A stretch of DNA of 64,000 nt. It comes from Lineus longissimus (lineage: Eukaryota; Nemertea; Pilidiophora; Heteronemertea; Lineidae). A program made the position numbers and the translations under genes. The stretch lies in assembly GCF_910592395.1 (NCBI RefSeq), contig NC_088318.1:11284349-11348348 (forward strand). The letters are read 5' to 3'. The notes beneath the pieces were generated by a model. It saw nothing but the letters and a program-made list of their open reading frames with translations. It searched no databases and was not told the DNA's origin. Positions 45,435 to 57,411 of the stretch are shown in pieces. The stretch's first letter is position 1. Each line of letters begins with the position of its first letter.

Positions 45435-47858
45435 CTATGCATCGGGTGTATCCTCCTCTTGATCAGACGCAGGGGTGTCTTCATTAGACGCAGGGTTGGC
45501 CTCGGCCTCATTAGGCACGACTATAGCCTCATTAGACGCACTGGTAACCTCAATAGACGCAGAGGTGTCCTCATCGGATGTAGTTGGGTGGCACTTTAGG
45601 TGGTAAAGGAAGGCATAATCCATAAGATTTGGATCCGGTCCTGCCTCGCAGAAGCACGGCGTGCCGTTCAATTCGACTGTGGCTCCTGGTTGAATGAGTG
45701 TATTATTACCTGGAAACGTGCAACCTGAAGCGAAAATATGTAATGTGTGGGGTCGTGTCCAAAATAATACATTAGAAAATTTAAGAAACAGGGAGAAATT
45801 CGTTAGACGCCCTTCACCTTCCAAAATTCTGACCTTACATTTATGCAGGTTTTCGGACGATAAAGTTTAGTCGAGTATCGTTGTGATATGGCCACAACGG
45901 AGAAACCAAATCAGTGTTTGTTAGTTACTGATCTAAGCGGTTTGTACACCTGTAGCTGATGGATACTTTCAATGTTATATAACTTGTAATCCACTTCCTC
46001 AAAGATGGAGCGAATCATTGGTTAGACAATGATACCAGTAAGAGACCAACTCAGAAAACACATGCCAATGATACAACAAAAACGGTCAAAATCACATGAG
46101 TTCTGGGCAGGCAGACAAAATTTGTCTGTCACTCTTCTCTCTTCTGGTAATCACTGGTCGACCACGGGCTACACGTTCATTCATCGTCAGGGGTGCTATA
46201 CTTTAATGACGTTGTACACCGCGCCAAAGGCGCTGCCGAAAGTACGACTCACTATACAGAGTGGATTCCCCTCGTCATCACTTACCGTTGGGACGACAAT
46301 GTCTGCTCGGTGGCCACTCTCTGGCACCAGGGGGTGGAACAGGCGGGGAGTGATATATCGAACCTGGTCTCACGCATTCACACATTTGCGTGTCGTTCTG
46401 TTCGGGCCACAGTGGCGATCCGATCACCTTTATGGTGCCGTCCTCTGCGATACAGGCTAAAATGAGATCGCAAGTAAATTATCATGACGTCTTCTCACAG
46501 ACTAACAAAGTTCTCTGAAGAGAACGAGAGAGAACGAAAACTTCTTTGGTAACCGTGCCTCATACAGCTGAAGTCTTCAAAAACGAATTTAAACTCTCTT
46601 TTGATCTAAAAAACCTGCAGAGATGTGTATCCATCAAGAAGTTTGACCACGATACATGTATCTTTTGTATTTCTTCACTGAAACCCTTTCCTAAAGAAGC
46701 AACAACTTTGAACCTGAATGACTGTACTGCGTCACCCAGGAGGGCATTTGACTGAGGTGACATTGGTCTGTTACATGAAAAATACCTACTGTCAGAACAG
46801 ATAGGATTGGTGTAGCAATTTTCCTCAACCTCAGTCATGTTACATCCTCCGTAGCCCCTCACACTCTGAGGGGTCATCATGATGCAACTGAAATGTCAAG
46901 GACAGAGAAGATTTTGAACATTTTTAAGTCATCCATCTCGATCTGAGCTACCAGCTTTACTGTAACGAACTACCAGGGATCCAAACAAAATGTTTTTATA
47001 GGGGGTTAGTTATACATTGTACATTCCTTAAAACATGACGGTATTCTTATAGTAACGAAAAAAAGAATCAAAGAATACCGAAATGAAGACGATACTTCCT
47101 GGGCCTGTCTTCGTCATTTTTTCATCCAGGATGTGAAAGAACAAACTTTTGAACGATTGACACTAAGAAGCATCCTGTCTTATTAGTGGATTCTTCCTAA
47201 ACCGGTTCTTTGTGACGCGTCTCACTGACGATGAGATGGGTGAACAGGGCAAACACGACACGTTCCTCGATCAGAGATGTCAGTAAATGACTTAAACTCT
47301 ATCCCTTGTGATTCAGTAAAGCAGCTTCGATGAGAGAATGGTTGAATTATGTCGCAGTCTGTACACCTTTACTCGACCAGGGAAGCTTTGAACATCGCTC
47401 ATAAACTGAAAGAAACCACATGGTTATCCGTAATTTCGGGATACCTTTTGTCCTACTTTACCCTTTAGCCAATCATGAAAGGGCAAAATTGGCACAAAGC
47501 CGATTTCTTAGCTGGTGAAACGTTTACCAAAACCCCGCAAATATCTCATCACGTGTATAAAGTCGGCCTTACCGAGTACTCACTTTGATTCAGTCCCACC
47601 ATTGGGCTCTGGCGGTTCTCCACTCCCTTCGCCTGCCTCTGTGCTGGGGTCCGAGGAAATGGCGTACAGCGGCTGCTCTTTTTCCGGCCCGGGTAGTACA
47701 TTCACCTCCAAATGAATAATGTGAGGCCTTTGAGATCCATCATCTTCGATATTAACCTTAATGGGCTTCTCAATAGGACTTCCACAAGCAGCATCAAGAA
47801 CTAGCCCGAAGAAGAAAACAGCAAGAAGCCAAAGAGACCCGAATCTAGTATTCGCCAT
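45435..47858 (-). CDS. Secreted cysteine-rich protein with TSP1-like and VWC-like modules
   Basis: Exons 47858-47584, 46887-46790, 46456-46286 and 45724-45435 (minus strand) join in phase to 277 residues. Residues 1-26 are a signal peptide (hydrophobic LWLLAVFFFGLVL, then AACGS). A Cys-free linker follows to residue 92. Exon 2 has four cysteines (93, 107, 116, 122) in a pattern like the end of a thrombospondin type 1 repeat (RGYGGC, ENCYTNPIC). Exons 3 and 4 each encode one module, C-x23-C-x-C-x25-C (126-178) and C-x21-C-x-C-x18-C (183-226), resembling von Willebrand factor C half-domains. The tail is acidic with repeated ASNE-type units. It is nested in aquaporin intron 1 on the opposite strand. 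All joins are phase-consistent, but I do not recognise the whole protein, and the TSP1 and VWC labels are resemblance only. Confidence 0.7.
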
Positions 47859-48407
47859 CTTGAATCTGAAAAACTTCTGATAACTATTTGCACTTTCCTC
47901 TGTTCGCTGTAATTCGGGTCAAACGAATTGTAATAAGTATTTCTCGAACCGATATTTAGGTGACCGAATTAACTCCACCGTGAGGAATCTATACTGGAAA
48001 TTTGCCTACCCTTTACCAATAGGTTGTGATTTGGAATTCTTCAGTGTACGCAGTAACATATTCCCCTTTGACAACACGTCGAATGATTCTGTATGTAAAC
48101 TATACGAGTATTTGGGATGGAAAATGTTATGAAGTGGATCCGGATACACCGTAATTTAGGTCAGGCTTTCAGAATACTTAGTCATGTTAATCAGAAGTTT
48201 GTAAATAACTGGGTCTTTTTTAATAAACTAGCGATGAAATTGCCACGATAAGTCATGCAAGTCATACACTCCTTCAACTTTGTTATACACGAAATCGTAA
48301 ACAATCTGGCTGAGATATGCTTGGAGTATCTTTCTTGAGAAAGCTAGCACTTCTTCTTGGTTTATCTGAAGTTTCTGTGAAAACGCCTCTGTGCGCGCCG
48401 GTCACCG

Positions 48408-48866
48408 TCATTTCAACAGTTGACGAAGTAATCTTCTTGAACTGGCATCCCAGCATCCTCGTATGCCAGGGACTTGCATATTCCGCTTCTCGCGTAGGTG
48501 TGGGAGAGCCCTGAATGTTAGGATGGCATCCAAGCATTTTGAATCATCCACCCAGCACACGCGAGTTACCTCCAACAACGGACCAAAATGAGGCAGGTGA
48601 AGATAATTCATACACTGAGTGAGAGACACCACATTTGACCGTACAGTTAGTTCCAGCACGTCATAACAACGACAAAAAATAGCCGTGTACCATCCTATCG
48701 ATTCCTGACCAGCAGCTTTAGTAATGTTCCATATCGAGCGCTGTCTATAGTTCTTTTCCGCCTCGATACATCTTTGAGAAGATTGCGTGTCCGTTCCTGA
48801 GCAAGAGCAAATCGTGAAACGTAATAAAAACTTTACCACGGGCTGTAAACATTGACCAACCAACAT
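48408..48866 (-). CDS. Uncertain ORF, 152 codons
   Basis: Open minus-strand frame starting MLVGQCLQPVVKFLL with eleven cysteines. A second open frame (48537-48283) overlaps its 3' half and also looks protein-like. Splice sites that would link either to another exon are not clear. It could be an exon of an unrecognised gene, a frameshifted relic, or chance. No family resemblance was seen. Confidence 0.2.
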   Translation of the reverse strand: MLVGQCLQPVVKFLLRFTICSCSGTDTQSSQRCIEAEKNYRQRSIWNITKAAGQESIGWYTAIFCRCYDVLELTVRSNVVSLTQCMNYLHLPHFGPLLEVTRVCWVDDSKCLDAILTFRALPHLREKRNMQVPGIRGCWDASSRRLLRQLLK

Positions 48867-49439
48867 GGTCGTCGGTAATCTGATTTTGTATCGTTTTTCC
48901 TTCTTATTGGCAAAACAGGTGCATGTGGGACCAGTATTATGACACGGTGGTTTTCAATCATTCTCCACAATAACCATGGCGAACATTCTGGCAAAAAATC
49001 AGAATGGCAAAATCTGATATTGAAAGTTTTTCACTCATGTCCTTTTGGTTCTTTTTCACCTGTGGTCAACGAAACATGGCTAACTATATACGGCTTCGCG
49101 ACAAGCAGTCTCAGGGCACGGCAAACATTTACATCAACCAAAACGCGCACATCACTATTTTCCTTCTTCACGAGTAACTATCAGCAAAAAGATATCTGTG
49201 ATTACCAGGTGCATGTATAGGTCATCGGTGAAAGCATATAGATATGATTGTGTGGAGGAGTGTTTAGGTATCTTTCCATGTTCCATGTGCAACTGTACAA
49301 AAATGCACAAAAATGAGGTAAAGTTCATCACCATGACGATTTGCCCCATTTCTCGCATGCAGTTAAAGGAATCCCAATACGGGACTATTGTCTCTAAATA
49401 AAGCCCGCTCGCACCTAGGACTAAATTCGCATTGGTCTA

Positions 49440-49912
49440 TTGTTTTATCCACTGGTTTTCAGGTCAAATCCTGATAATGCCGACCCCAACGAAACACCTT
49501 TCAGGCTGGTGGATAGGTCTAAAACCAGCATAGGTATCAGTCTTTACCGCACGCCACATAAACTGCCTAACGTCTTCTTTCCCCAACCAAATCAAAGTAA
49601 ATTGAGCTATAACTGGGCTTCCATTACCGTCTTCTTCTGAAGACAAAGGATGTTTGAGGCACGTTTTGTTCGATGATAAACACAGGAACACATAACCATT
49701 ACTGAGCGGTGAAATCTTATAGTCTGACTACGAATGAGACTTATTTGGCGGTGCCTCAGGGTAATACTTCTAACTGGGTAATTGCTGCTGGAGCAACCAG
49801 CACTGAACAAGGAGTGACTTTGTGCCCCAGTGACGGAGGTATAGATATAGAGCTACATGTAACTTCATTTAAATTCAAGCAAAAAGGGACACCTGTGAAG
49901 AGAAACAAATAA
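49440..49912 (+). other. Possible exon relics, two nearby plus-strand frames
   Basis: After a good acceptor (GTTTTCAG ending at 49462) an open frame runs from SNPDNADPNETPFRLVDRS to a stop at 49638-49640. A second frame from 49709 contains TNETYLAVPQGN and a LCPSDGGIDIELHV stretch. Composition is protein-like, but the frames are separated by stops and no donor is obvious. A broken gene is my best guess; no family was recognised. Confidence 0.25.
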
Positions 49913-50031
49913 GATGGACGATTTCAGACATGATCTCGGCGCGCATGTGTTACAGCGTCCAGAAACACTGTATAATTATACACTTGAACTCTTCACTCTA
50001 TCCATCTTATCCTATAGTTGTAAATTACAAC

Positions 50032-50117
50032 GGCGTTACATGGTAGCAGAGCGCGCGGCGTAACATGGTAGCAGAGCGCGCGGCGTTACATGGTAGCAAA
50101 GCGCGCAGCGTTACACA
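50032..50117. repeat. Minisatellite of 25-bp units containing an LTR/PBS junction motif
   Basis: About 3.4 copies of a unit including GTTACATGGTAGCAGAGCG. The same motif occurs once more at 51996-52014, where it spans the LTR end and the primer-binding site. The array therefore seems derived from a retrotransposon LTR/PBS junction. Confidence 0.75.
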
Positions 50118-50221
50118 TGTTATGTTATGTGGGCTGTCCCCAGACTCGTCCTCACTTTGGAATTGATGTCAGAATACCTTAACACACGAAATTCTAGGAA
50201 CTCTAACGCGATGGACGTCCT

Positions 50222-50283
50222 ATTTCCATACTAATCCTTTCGTAACCTTGAGGCAAAGGTCAACTCATTCTGTAGATTCAGGA
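50222..50283. repeat. Direct repeat, copy 1
   Basis: ACTAATCCTTTCGTAACCTT and the following 35 or so bases recur at about 51088-51138 with very few differences. It may be a remnant of a retrotransposon duplicated along with the array nearby. Confidence 0.7.
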
Positions 50284-51087
50284 AAACTGGCACCACAATT
50301 TTATGACTTGAAGTTCTCATTTGGGAAGCCCTTCGAAAAACGAGGGTCTGTGTGTAGAAGCCCAGATGTGCGCAAACTGTGAAACTAGAATATTGTCTAT
50401 TCTACGTTTACATACACCCTGAGAAGCATTGATTTGATATCGCTTCCTTTTCCCCCCAGCATTGCTAACAGGCGAGTTGCGCTCACCACAAACGGAACCA
50501 ATCCGGTTTTCCCGGATATTGCTCCTGCCTGTATCAGCAAGATACCTCAATCCCACCTCCGGCTATTTCTGGTTATGAATGGCGGACCTTGGTCACGACA
50601 GTCATGTAGCAATGTCGTCTGAGGAACATTAAAATCGATGAGAGTAGACACCACGTTACTTATTTCTCAAAAAACAACATTAATATTAACAGTCAGTGAT
50701 GCAACGCGGGTAGTGCTAGTGGCTTCGATGTCCTTATAGCACCTACAGATAGACATATATCAAATTCGCCTGAACTTTCTCGACTCGACAGCTGCTTCAA
50801 ATCAGAAACAAATGATGCCCTGTAACCTCAGCTTTATGCCTATGCGACTATATTTTTCTTCCTCATTTCCTTCTCCCAACAAAAATGTCACTCGAGTCTC
50901 CACCTCTGTCAATGCCCGATACATGTTTTCTACACCACCGCACGAAATTTCATTTCTTCTCATTTATCCGGGAAATCTAATTCCTTGTTCGCTGCAAAAC
51001 CAATCATTGACATAAAAGAGAAGAGATCACCTCATTATGATGTCATTAGGTTGGATCATGTTTGCTTAATATGATTACTCTGGGGAC

Positions 51088-51138
51088 TAATCCTTTCGTA
51101 ACCTTGAGGGCAAAGGTCAACTCATTCTGTAGATTTTC
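51088..51138. repeat. Direct repeat, copy 2
   Basis: Partner of 50222-50283 in the same orientation, about 865 bases away. Confidence 0.7.
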
Positions 51139-51591
51139 GGGGCGGGGGATTTCGGTTCATGAATATGATTTGAATGAGCACGAAAGCTTCACCGTGTCCA
51201 GTTGCACAGTGTTCGATCAAAAACAAAATTATTTTTTCGCATGCGATATCGCTTATGCATACCTAATTTTGGTGTCGTATTCGCAATAAGTGAATCATCT
51301 TGCATCGTGCTGCAATATGAGAACGTATCTCCTACTTTGACGCAATGTCAAGGGTGCCTTTTTGACAACTAGTCAAATTACCGTGACACGAACGAAGTCT
51401 GACATCATTACACCCTTGGTAGCAGCAGTCGGAGCAGCAGAAGCTGCAGAACTCGTTAAATATGATAAATCGGTACTAACAGCTCCTTTAATAGGGCTTA
51501 TAGGGCTAATTTGGAATGGAAGATGCATATCAACTCATTCCACTGTGGATGGGGCTGCACTGGTTCCCTTATAGCTCGCCAGGGTAACTAT

Positions 51592-52001
51592 TGTTAACAT
51601 GGTGAGTTGTTGGTGGAGTCCGAGCATCCTGCCACGAGTCCCCCAAAACCGTAAACACCATATGACCCGGCTGTCATTGGCTGGCCCTAATAGGGCCTAT
51701 ATATAAACCAGACCACAGGGGTCCATCTCAGAGAGAGCGAGGGAAGGAGAGAGAGGGGGAGAAACACCTAAATCACTTAAGAAGACCTCCCGAGTCAATT
51801 GTATTCCACCAAATAAAGAAGAAGGGGTAAGTCCAAAACTCGAATTACTATCTTCTGTGTTATTGACGATCTTATTACTAACTTATATTAGGGAAAGGAT
51901 CTCTGGAGACAGTCGGTCGAACATCTGACCTCTGGGAGGCCGTGGATAATTTCCCCCTTCAACACTGACGACTGGGGGCGGTTCCCGCTCAGTACGTTAC
52001 A
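51592..52001 (+). mobile_element. LTR of a retrotransposon, with adjacent primer-binding site
   Basis: The 410-base segment starts TGTTAAC and ends GTTACA, the short TG..CA inverted ends of an LTR. Inside are a TATA box (TATATATAAA at 51698-51707) and, further on, AATAAA at 51812-51817, in the order expected for U3-R-U5. Immediately after the LTR, TGGTAGCAGAGC (52002-52013) matches, with one difference, the complement of the 3' end of initiator tRNA-Met, a standard minus-strand primer site. No gag or pol frame follows, and no second LTR was seen, so this is a truncated 5' end. Confidence 0.75.
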
Positions 52002-53930
52002 TGGTAGCAGAGCGTAGTTCCATAAATAAATCATATGACAACTTTGAACATTAACGTGCGTGGATTGGCTTCAGCTGATCAGGTGACAAGCCTTATTCCA
52101 AAGCGAGGTTCCTATGATCATGTCAGATCAGGTGGGCCGCCTCTGCGGAGTGACCAGTGTCAATGGAGCTGATTGGATACTTCAAATATCCATCTCGCGC
52201 AGGTCAAGAAAATACTTGGCCCAAATCTGTTTTTGATATGATTATGAAACTCTCGTGTCCAAGAAGATCTGTTTATCTCCAGTTTAGGATGGCAATCTAT
52301 GTATGATTGACTAGAAATTGGCGAAAATTGCCGAGCAGGAAATGAATTGCAACCTGAATTTAGTTAGTGGTGTTTTTTTCTCCGGAATATTGGGAATCTT
52401 TTTATCGTAAAAGTGTTGATAAAACATATCACCAGTCGTCTGATGGCTTTAAATGATTAATACCCTTAGCCGTGAAGAAACAGTTACAAGTTTTAAGAAA
52501 ATTGGATTGTGTAATATGGCGGCCTCCATTGGCAATGTCGTCTTTCCGTGAAATAAGATTTTTACGCAGGGCAACCACGGCGTAACATGTTCAGCTCAGG
52601 AATGGATAATCAGGGTCGCGGTTTCTCTCTTTTAATAGTGGCAGACAGAAAAATTGTTCTTCAAAGTAGATTCTATCTCATCCTCCCAACGATACCGGTG
52701 CCAAATATTCTCACGAAAAATTCATCTTTGGTAACTGGGATTATTAATCTTATTTTTATCAGTCTGCTGGTTGGAGGAAAGACAAAGGCAGTTTTTGATT
52801 GGGTGAAAGCAAACTTGTTGTGGATGTATCTTATCAAAGGTGGTAAGTGTTTTATTGGCGAAATCCAGTAATTAGATGAGCTATCGCGAATCTCAACCAT
52901 CCTTTGGCAGGAACGTTGGGTCTAACATACAGGTGGTTTCCAGTTAAATAATGTGCGTTTTGGGATTTGATAGGTTGACTGATTGACTTTAAAACATGTT
53001 TCTCATATTGTGTGTATTGTTCCATTACATGTACACTGCGTGATGGGAGATACACCTATTAGCCACTTGCCACATGATCTGGCAAACTGTTTGAGATGGG
53101 CCTATTTACAGAAAGAAGATTCCGTGATTGAAGATACATTTACGTAGTCTGAAGTGTGTACTAACGCGCCAAGTTCTTTGGTAAGCAACACGTGTATGAG
53201 ACGTGAAGTTTACTTTACCCTTCCATGAGTGCCCTTGACCTTCCCTCAGCCTCTGCAACCCGGGTGATATTCGCCTCATCAATAAATGACAATTTAAATC
53301 CAGTAACCCACAAAATCTGGCCACGGGTGACAACCAAAACATAAACCAATCCCCTCCATCGCATCAGCGATGATAAAACCCTATAATCCCTGCCCTTAGT
53401 GACACGCCTAATACAGTTTTGGTCCATGATTCAATTTCAATTTACCATGCGCCAAATCCATCCCAACCAGATTAGCGAGCGCTGGCGTGTCGTGCCGCCA
53501 TAATGGCACATGTTTACGGGCTATCAAATTACTTACTTTGCTAAATTAAATAAAGTGTCCGATATGTTGTCATGTTAGCAGGTGCATCGATCTATCGTGC
53601 AAACACACGAAGAATTTGTGTTCTCGATGCCGAATTCATACTCCGAAGTGCGACCGTTGGCGGTTTTCCGTGCGCTGACGAAGCGCGCCAGTCTGTTACT
53701 GTCCATTTGTCACTTCCGGTTTGTCAGCGTCTTTTCACCAGAGACAACCAGATACAATGAGGCTGTTTTCCATCCTGACATGGATTTTTTGCAAAGGCAG
53801 GACCTACCACAGATCCTGATGAAGAAGCGTCTCATTGCCACCTGGTCGGTGACCAACACAAATGAGTGAAGTCTTTCAGCAAAGTGTCCTCATAGATCGT
53901 AAAGGTCTCTACAATGTAGATGTCTTTCCG

Positions 53931-54215
53931 CAGGTGCGGCTGGCCGGTAAATTAATGACTCAAGAAAGGAATGTCTCATCGCTTTACAGTGACTTCTCTC
54001 TTGCTTACCAGCGATGATATGCCCAGCTTACGCTCATCAGAAGTCTGTCCTACCCTGGCCCAAATGCTGCTTTAGCAAGAGTAATCAACTTTGACATTCT
54101 CGTTCGGTCGTCCCCATCGATCATAGCTGCTATGCCTTTTGGCAGGTGCGGCTGACCGTAGGGATATTCATATTGGTGGCTCAAGAAACGGATGTCTCAT
54201 CGCTCGGCAGTGATT
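53931..54215. repeat. Pair of diverged direct repeats
   Basis: CAGGTGCGGCTG, then CTCAAGAAA and ATGTCTCATCGCT, occur in the same order at 53931-54002 and 54143-54215. Between them is unrelated sequence. Confidence 0.5.
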
Positions 54216-55006
54216 GCTGATGACAACACACTAGGGAGCTTACCAGTCGTTGTAATGCATCCACATTTATGTTTGAGCGTCTTGAGCATGAAACACCTAA
54301 AGGAGGCAATGCCGCCTTCGTGCATATAGTAGGAGAATGACTCCCAAGTCACAATGATTCAGCGTCACTCTGAGGATAGAAGTCAGTTTGACTTCCATGT
54401 TGCATTAGATTGTAGACCCAAACGGTTGACCTATCGCCACGTGCACCTGAACAATTATGAATACATGGTGCAATGTAGCTCATTCCTTTAGCTAGTCATC
54501 AATTACTCTATTCGGCAGTAACTGAGATAAATTTCTTGGTCTACAGCATTCATTCAATCGTGGCCTGTTCATGGTTATCAGTTAGCAGTTATCCAGTAAC
54601 TAACACTACCAAAATATCTGTGAGAAGTAAACGCTGGCCCCAGAAGCAGCCTCGATGGCTGTATTTCTCGTTTGGGCAACGACTGATGGGGTGGATCAGT
54701 GAGGTACCAGAAACAGTTGATAATGATAAATGAGCTCGCAAGTCAGACTAAACAGTAAGCCACATCGTGAACAAGCCTCATTAGCCCTTATCTCTGACAC
54801 CCACGTGCCTTCTTATGGTCTAAATGATTGCTAAGTGATCTTTGTAAACCATCGGTTTGGGCATTATTTTGTACCGTGACGGATGTTGGGACTAAGTGAG
54901 TCCTAGACCAGTCTTCATCAATCATAGGCTTAGAGGTACTTAGAAAGGCACCCGTAAGGCGTTCCCAGCAGTAATAATCACAAAGACACGCATGAGGAGT
55001 CGAGTT

Positions 55007-55064
55007 TACCCTGGGTAAAGATGAGGTTACCCTTGGTAAACATAATGGGTTTACCATGGGTAAA
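55007..55064. repeat. Cluster of imperfect TTTACC..GGTAAA palindromes
   Basis: TTTACCCTGGGTAAA, GTTACCCTTGGTAAA and TTTACCATGGGTAAA follow each other within 60 bases. Evenly spaced palindromes could be a binding-site cluster or simple-repeat decay. Confidence 0.6.
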
Positions 55065-55212
55065 CAGGAGGATTTATTCAGGGTGGTCATGATTTAGTTT
55101 ACACATGATCAACCAGGAGTTTAACTTTGATGACGAGAGCGTGCTCAATCCTCGCGGGACCTCCTATCCTATTAGTTCTAATGAGGCCTGGGACGTGCAT
55201 CCGCCCATGTGC

Positions 55213-56226
55213 GTGACACATGGGTAGTTGTAAAACAAGAAACACAGAAACGAAACAGAAACACAGAAACACAGAAACGAAACGCAGAAACCAGTCTTGT
55301 GGCGAATTCTGGTCTGCAGACTCCATCTTGTTTCCATGGTTGTGGCCGCGAACGCGGGTGTAACTAAAACTGGTATTCAGTCGGAATGGAAGGAGGAATG
55401 CTCATTTCCCAATACCCCTTTTAGCCTCATCAACGTGTGCGCAGATTGGCAGCATCCGGCCTTGATCGTGCCAATACACTACATGTATGTACTACACGGC
55501 GTAAATAGAAAATAGTCCTTCGAATAGCGAGTCCTGTTCTTTTGTACATTCCATGGCCTGTGCACGACACTAGGCTGAACTTCCCTACTGCAACCTCATT
55601 AACATAAACAGATATTTAAAGGGACTATTTAAAGGCAGCAGCTGGGCAGGCAAGATTGAGTTACTCCAAGTCCAAGTCTAGTGCCCGCCCCCCCCCCCCC
55701 CCCCACACTATACTCTATTCTAGTCGCCAAAATTGGTCTCTCACGTCTCACATAACGTCGAAATGATTCACCCATGTACTGGTACCGTACCTTGCATTTA
55801 GTGCTGCATCAGACGGGATTTGTAGGATGATCCTGGTACTTCATGTAAATTGAACACTACAAGGCAAGATGTTGCACTGCACCTTCATTTAAAATAACAT
55901 GCTGTAGGAATCGAATCGAACCTACCAAAGTACTACACCACCACCTCAAAAGACTTCACCCATATCGTGCCGCCCCCCCCCCCCCCCAAGTTGCTCCATG
56001 TATCCCCTCAACAACTCTATTGCATTCCGGCTGGCCGCAACCCACCAACCTCAGATTTTACTTTTAAACGACAATAACAACGGATTGGGCAAGGAAAGTA
56101 TCGGTGTGCCGCTTGATTCCAACTTTTATGAAAACCCGTTTGATTTTCGTTTCTGCGTTTCGTTTCTGCGTTTCTGTGTTTCTGTTTCGTTTCTGTGTTT
56201 CTTGTTTTACAACTACCCGTGACACA
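55213..56226. repeat. Inverted repeat pair with GTTTCTGTGTTTC minisatellite arms
   Basis: The arm at 55213-55290 and its inverse at 56149-56226 share TAGTTGTAAAACAAGAAAC followed by alternating GAAACACA and GAAACG units. About 860 bases lie between them. This may be another fold-back element, but no target duplication was found. Confidence 0.6.
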
Positions 56227-57260
56227 TCTACAGACATGAGTCTTTTCCGAGACATGGAAGAAGTGATTGCGCTGGTACCAGGAGACAAATGTTTTTCTTA
56301 AAATTTCAAAATAATCCAAGTAAGGAACAGGATAGGTTCGGCTATGAAGTAAGAATGTTTATCGCCATACATTATGCTGTTATTATTCTCATCAGCATGG
56401 GGAACAACTGCTAAGACTGAGCTTCGCCATGTAGATTGACGCCGCACTCAGCAGTCATATGAAGATGTGCTCAGATTGGATTTTGAAACTTTCTTAGACT
56501 TTTGCTTCAAACGACTGAATTGCTGCTCCTTTTCCTGCCTGTGGTGATGACCTGCCTCTCCAGGCTAACACCGATGTCACATTACTTGCAATTCTAAACG
56601 ACGACTGGGCCGTAAGACCGGCCCAGAGCGTGGCCTTCCCGACGCTCCAATAACCATCGCCAAGAGAGATGTCTAACTTTTGACAGTTACTGAGTTCAAT
56701 AAACGTTAATTTTACGGTCTTGGAATCGGCTTGTCGGTAAAATAAGATGTGGGATTCGGATCCCTGTTGGGTACCTTTGATGGAGGATGATAGACGCTCA
56801 TATTGACAGAGTTTCTAATGAGTTGGACAGTGAGATATTGATATGTCATTGATGAATACTCGCATCGATATCGACAAAGCTAGCCTGAGGATACTGTAGA
56901 AACTACTCTGCGCAGTCTGTATAATGCAGGGCAAGGCCAAAGCGAACATCCTACAGTTCATCAGTTGCGAATTTCCAAGCTCGCTGTTGTCGAAATCAGA
57001 AGATTACAAGAATGAATGAGAAAAGGAGGACGTGTTGACCTCTTCTCCGTGGCTGTTCCTGATTTCTTCTTTTCTAGCTATACCCATCTACGAGCACGGA
57101 TATGTCGCGCGCGTACATTCGTCGCGCGTGCTACGTAGCCCAAGGAATACTTAGCCTAGCACGTTTCTTCCAGAGGTACCAATAATCTCCTACCATTTAC
57201 ATTTCTCGCAGCGTTAGGACTGAGTATATATTCATGTTTCGCCATCCTCTCTCTTTGCAG

Positions 57261-57341
57261 TTGAATACCACAGGGGCCTGCATGAACCCAGCCCGAGCAC
57301 TTGGTCCAGCTTTAGTCATGAACATATGGAAACACCAGTGG
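57261..57341 (+). CDS. Aquaporin, exon 2 of 3
   Basis: Residues 184-210, starting LNTTGACMNPARALGPA. This is the second pore half-helix, with NPA at 192-194 and the conserved Arg195 of the selectivity filter; the LE1 position is Ala189, as in AQP4. It is flanked by a CTTTGCAG acceptor and a GTGAGT donor and joins exon 1 (34.5 kb away) and exon 3 in phase 0. A partial repetition of the exon sequence lies just downstream (about 57412-57478: GAACCCGGCTACAGCTCTGG and CATGAACC..ATGGAAACACCAGTGGG) without splice signals; it looks like a decayed exon duplicate. Confidence 0.92.
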
Positions 57342-57411
57342 GTGAGTAGCATAAAATCTGCTGCTGTCTCTTGGGGCTCATGATATGAACCCAGTTCTTA
57401 GGCACACAAGA

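Larger units (their letters stand above)
52014..57260. other. Aquaporin intron 1, distal part
   Basis: No supported exon. It holds small repeats listed separately and C-homopolymers at 55688-55704 and 55973-55987. Confidence 0.45.

Noticed and set aside
46243-46262. TACGACTCACTATA, a near match to the phage T7 promoter core
   Set aside because: An isolated chance or curiosity match in an animal genome, without the initiating GGG; no biological meaning is expected.
46029-46460. 143-codon plus-strand open frame
   Set aside because: It lies largely opposite the phase-consistent minus-strand exon at 46286-46456 and shows no domain; treated as a shadow.
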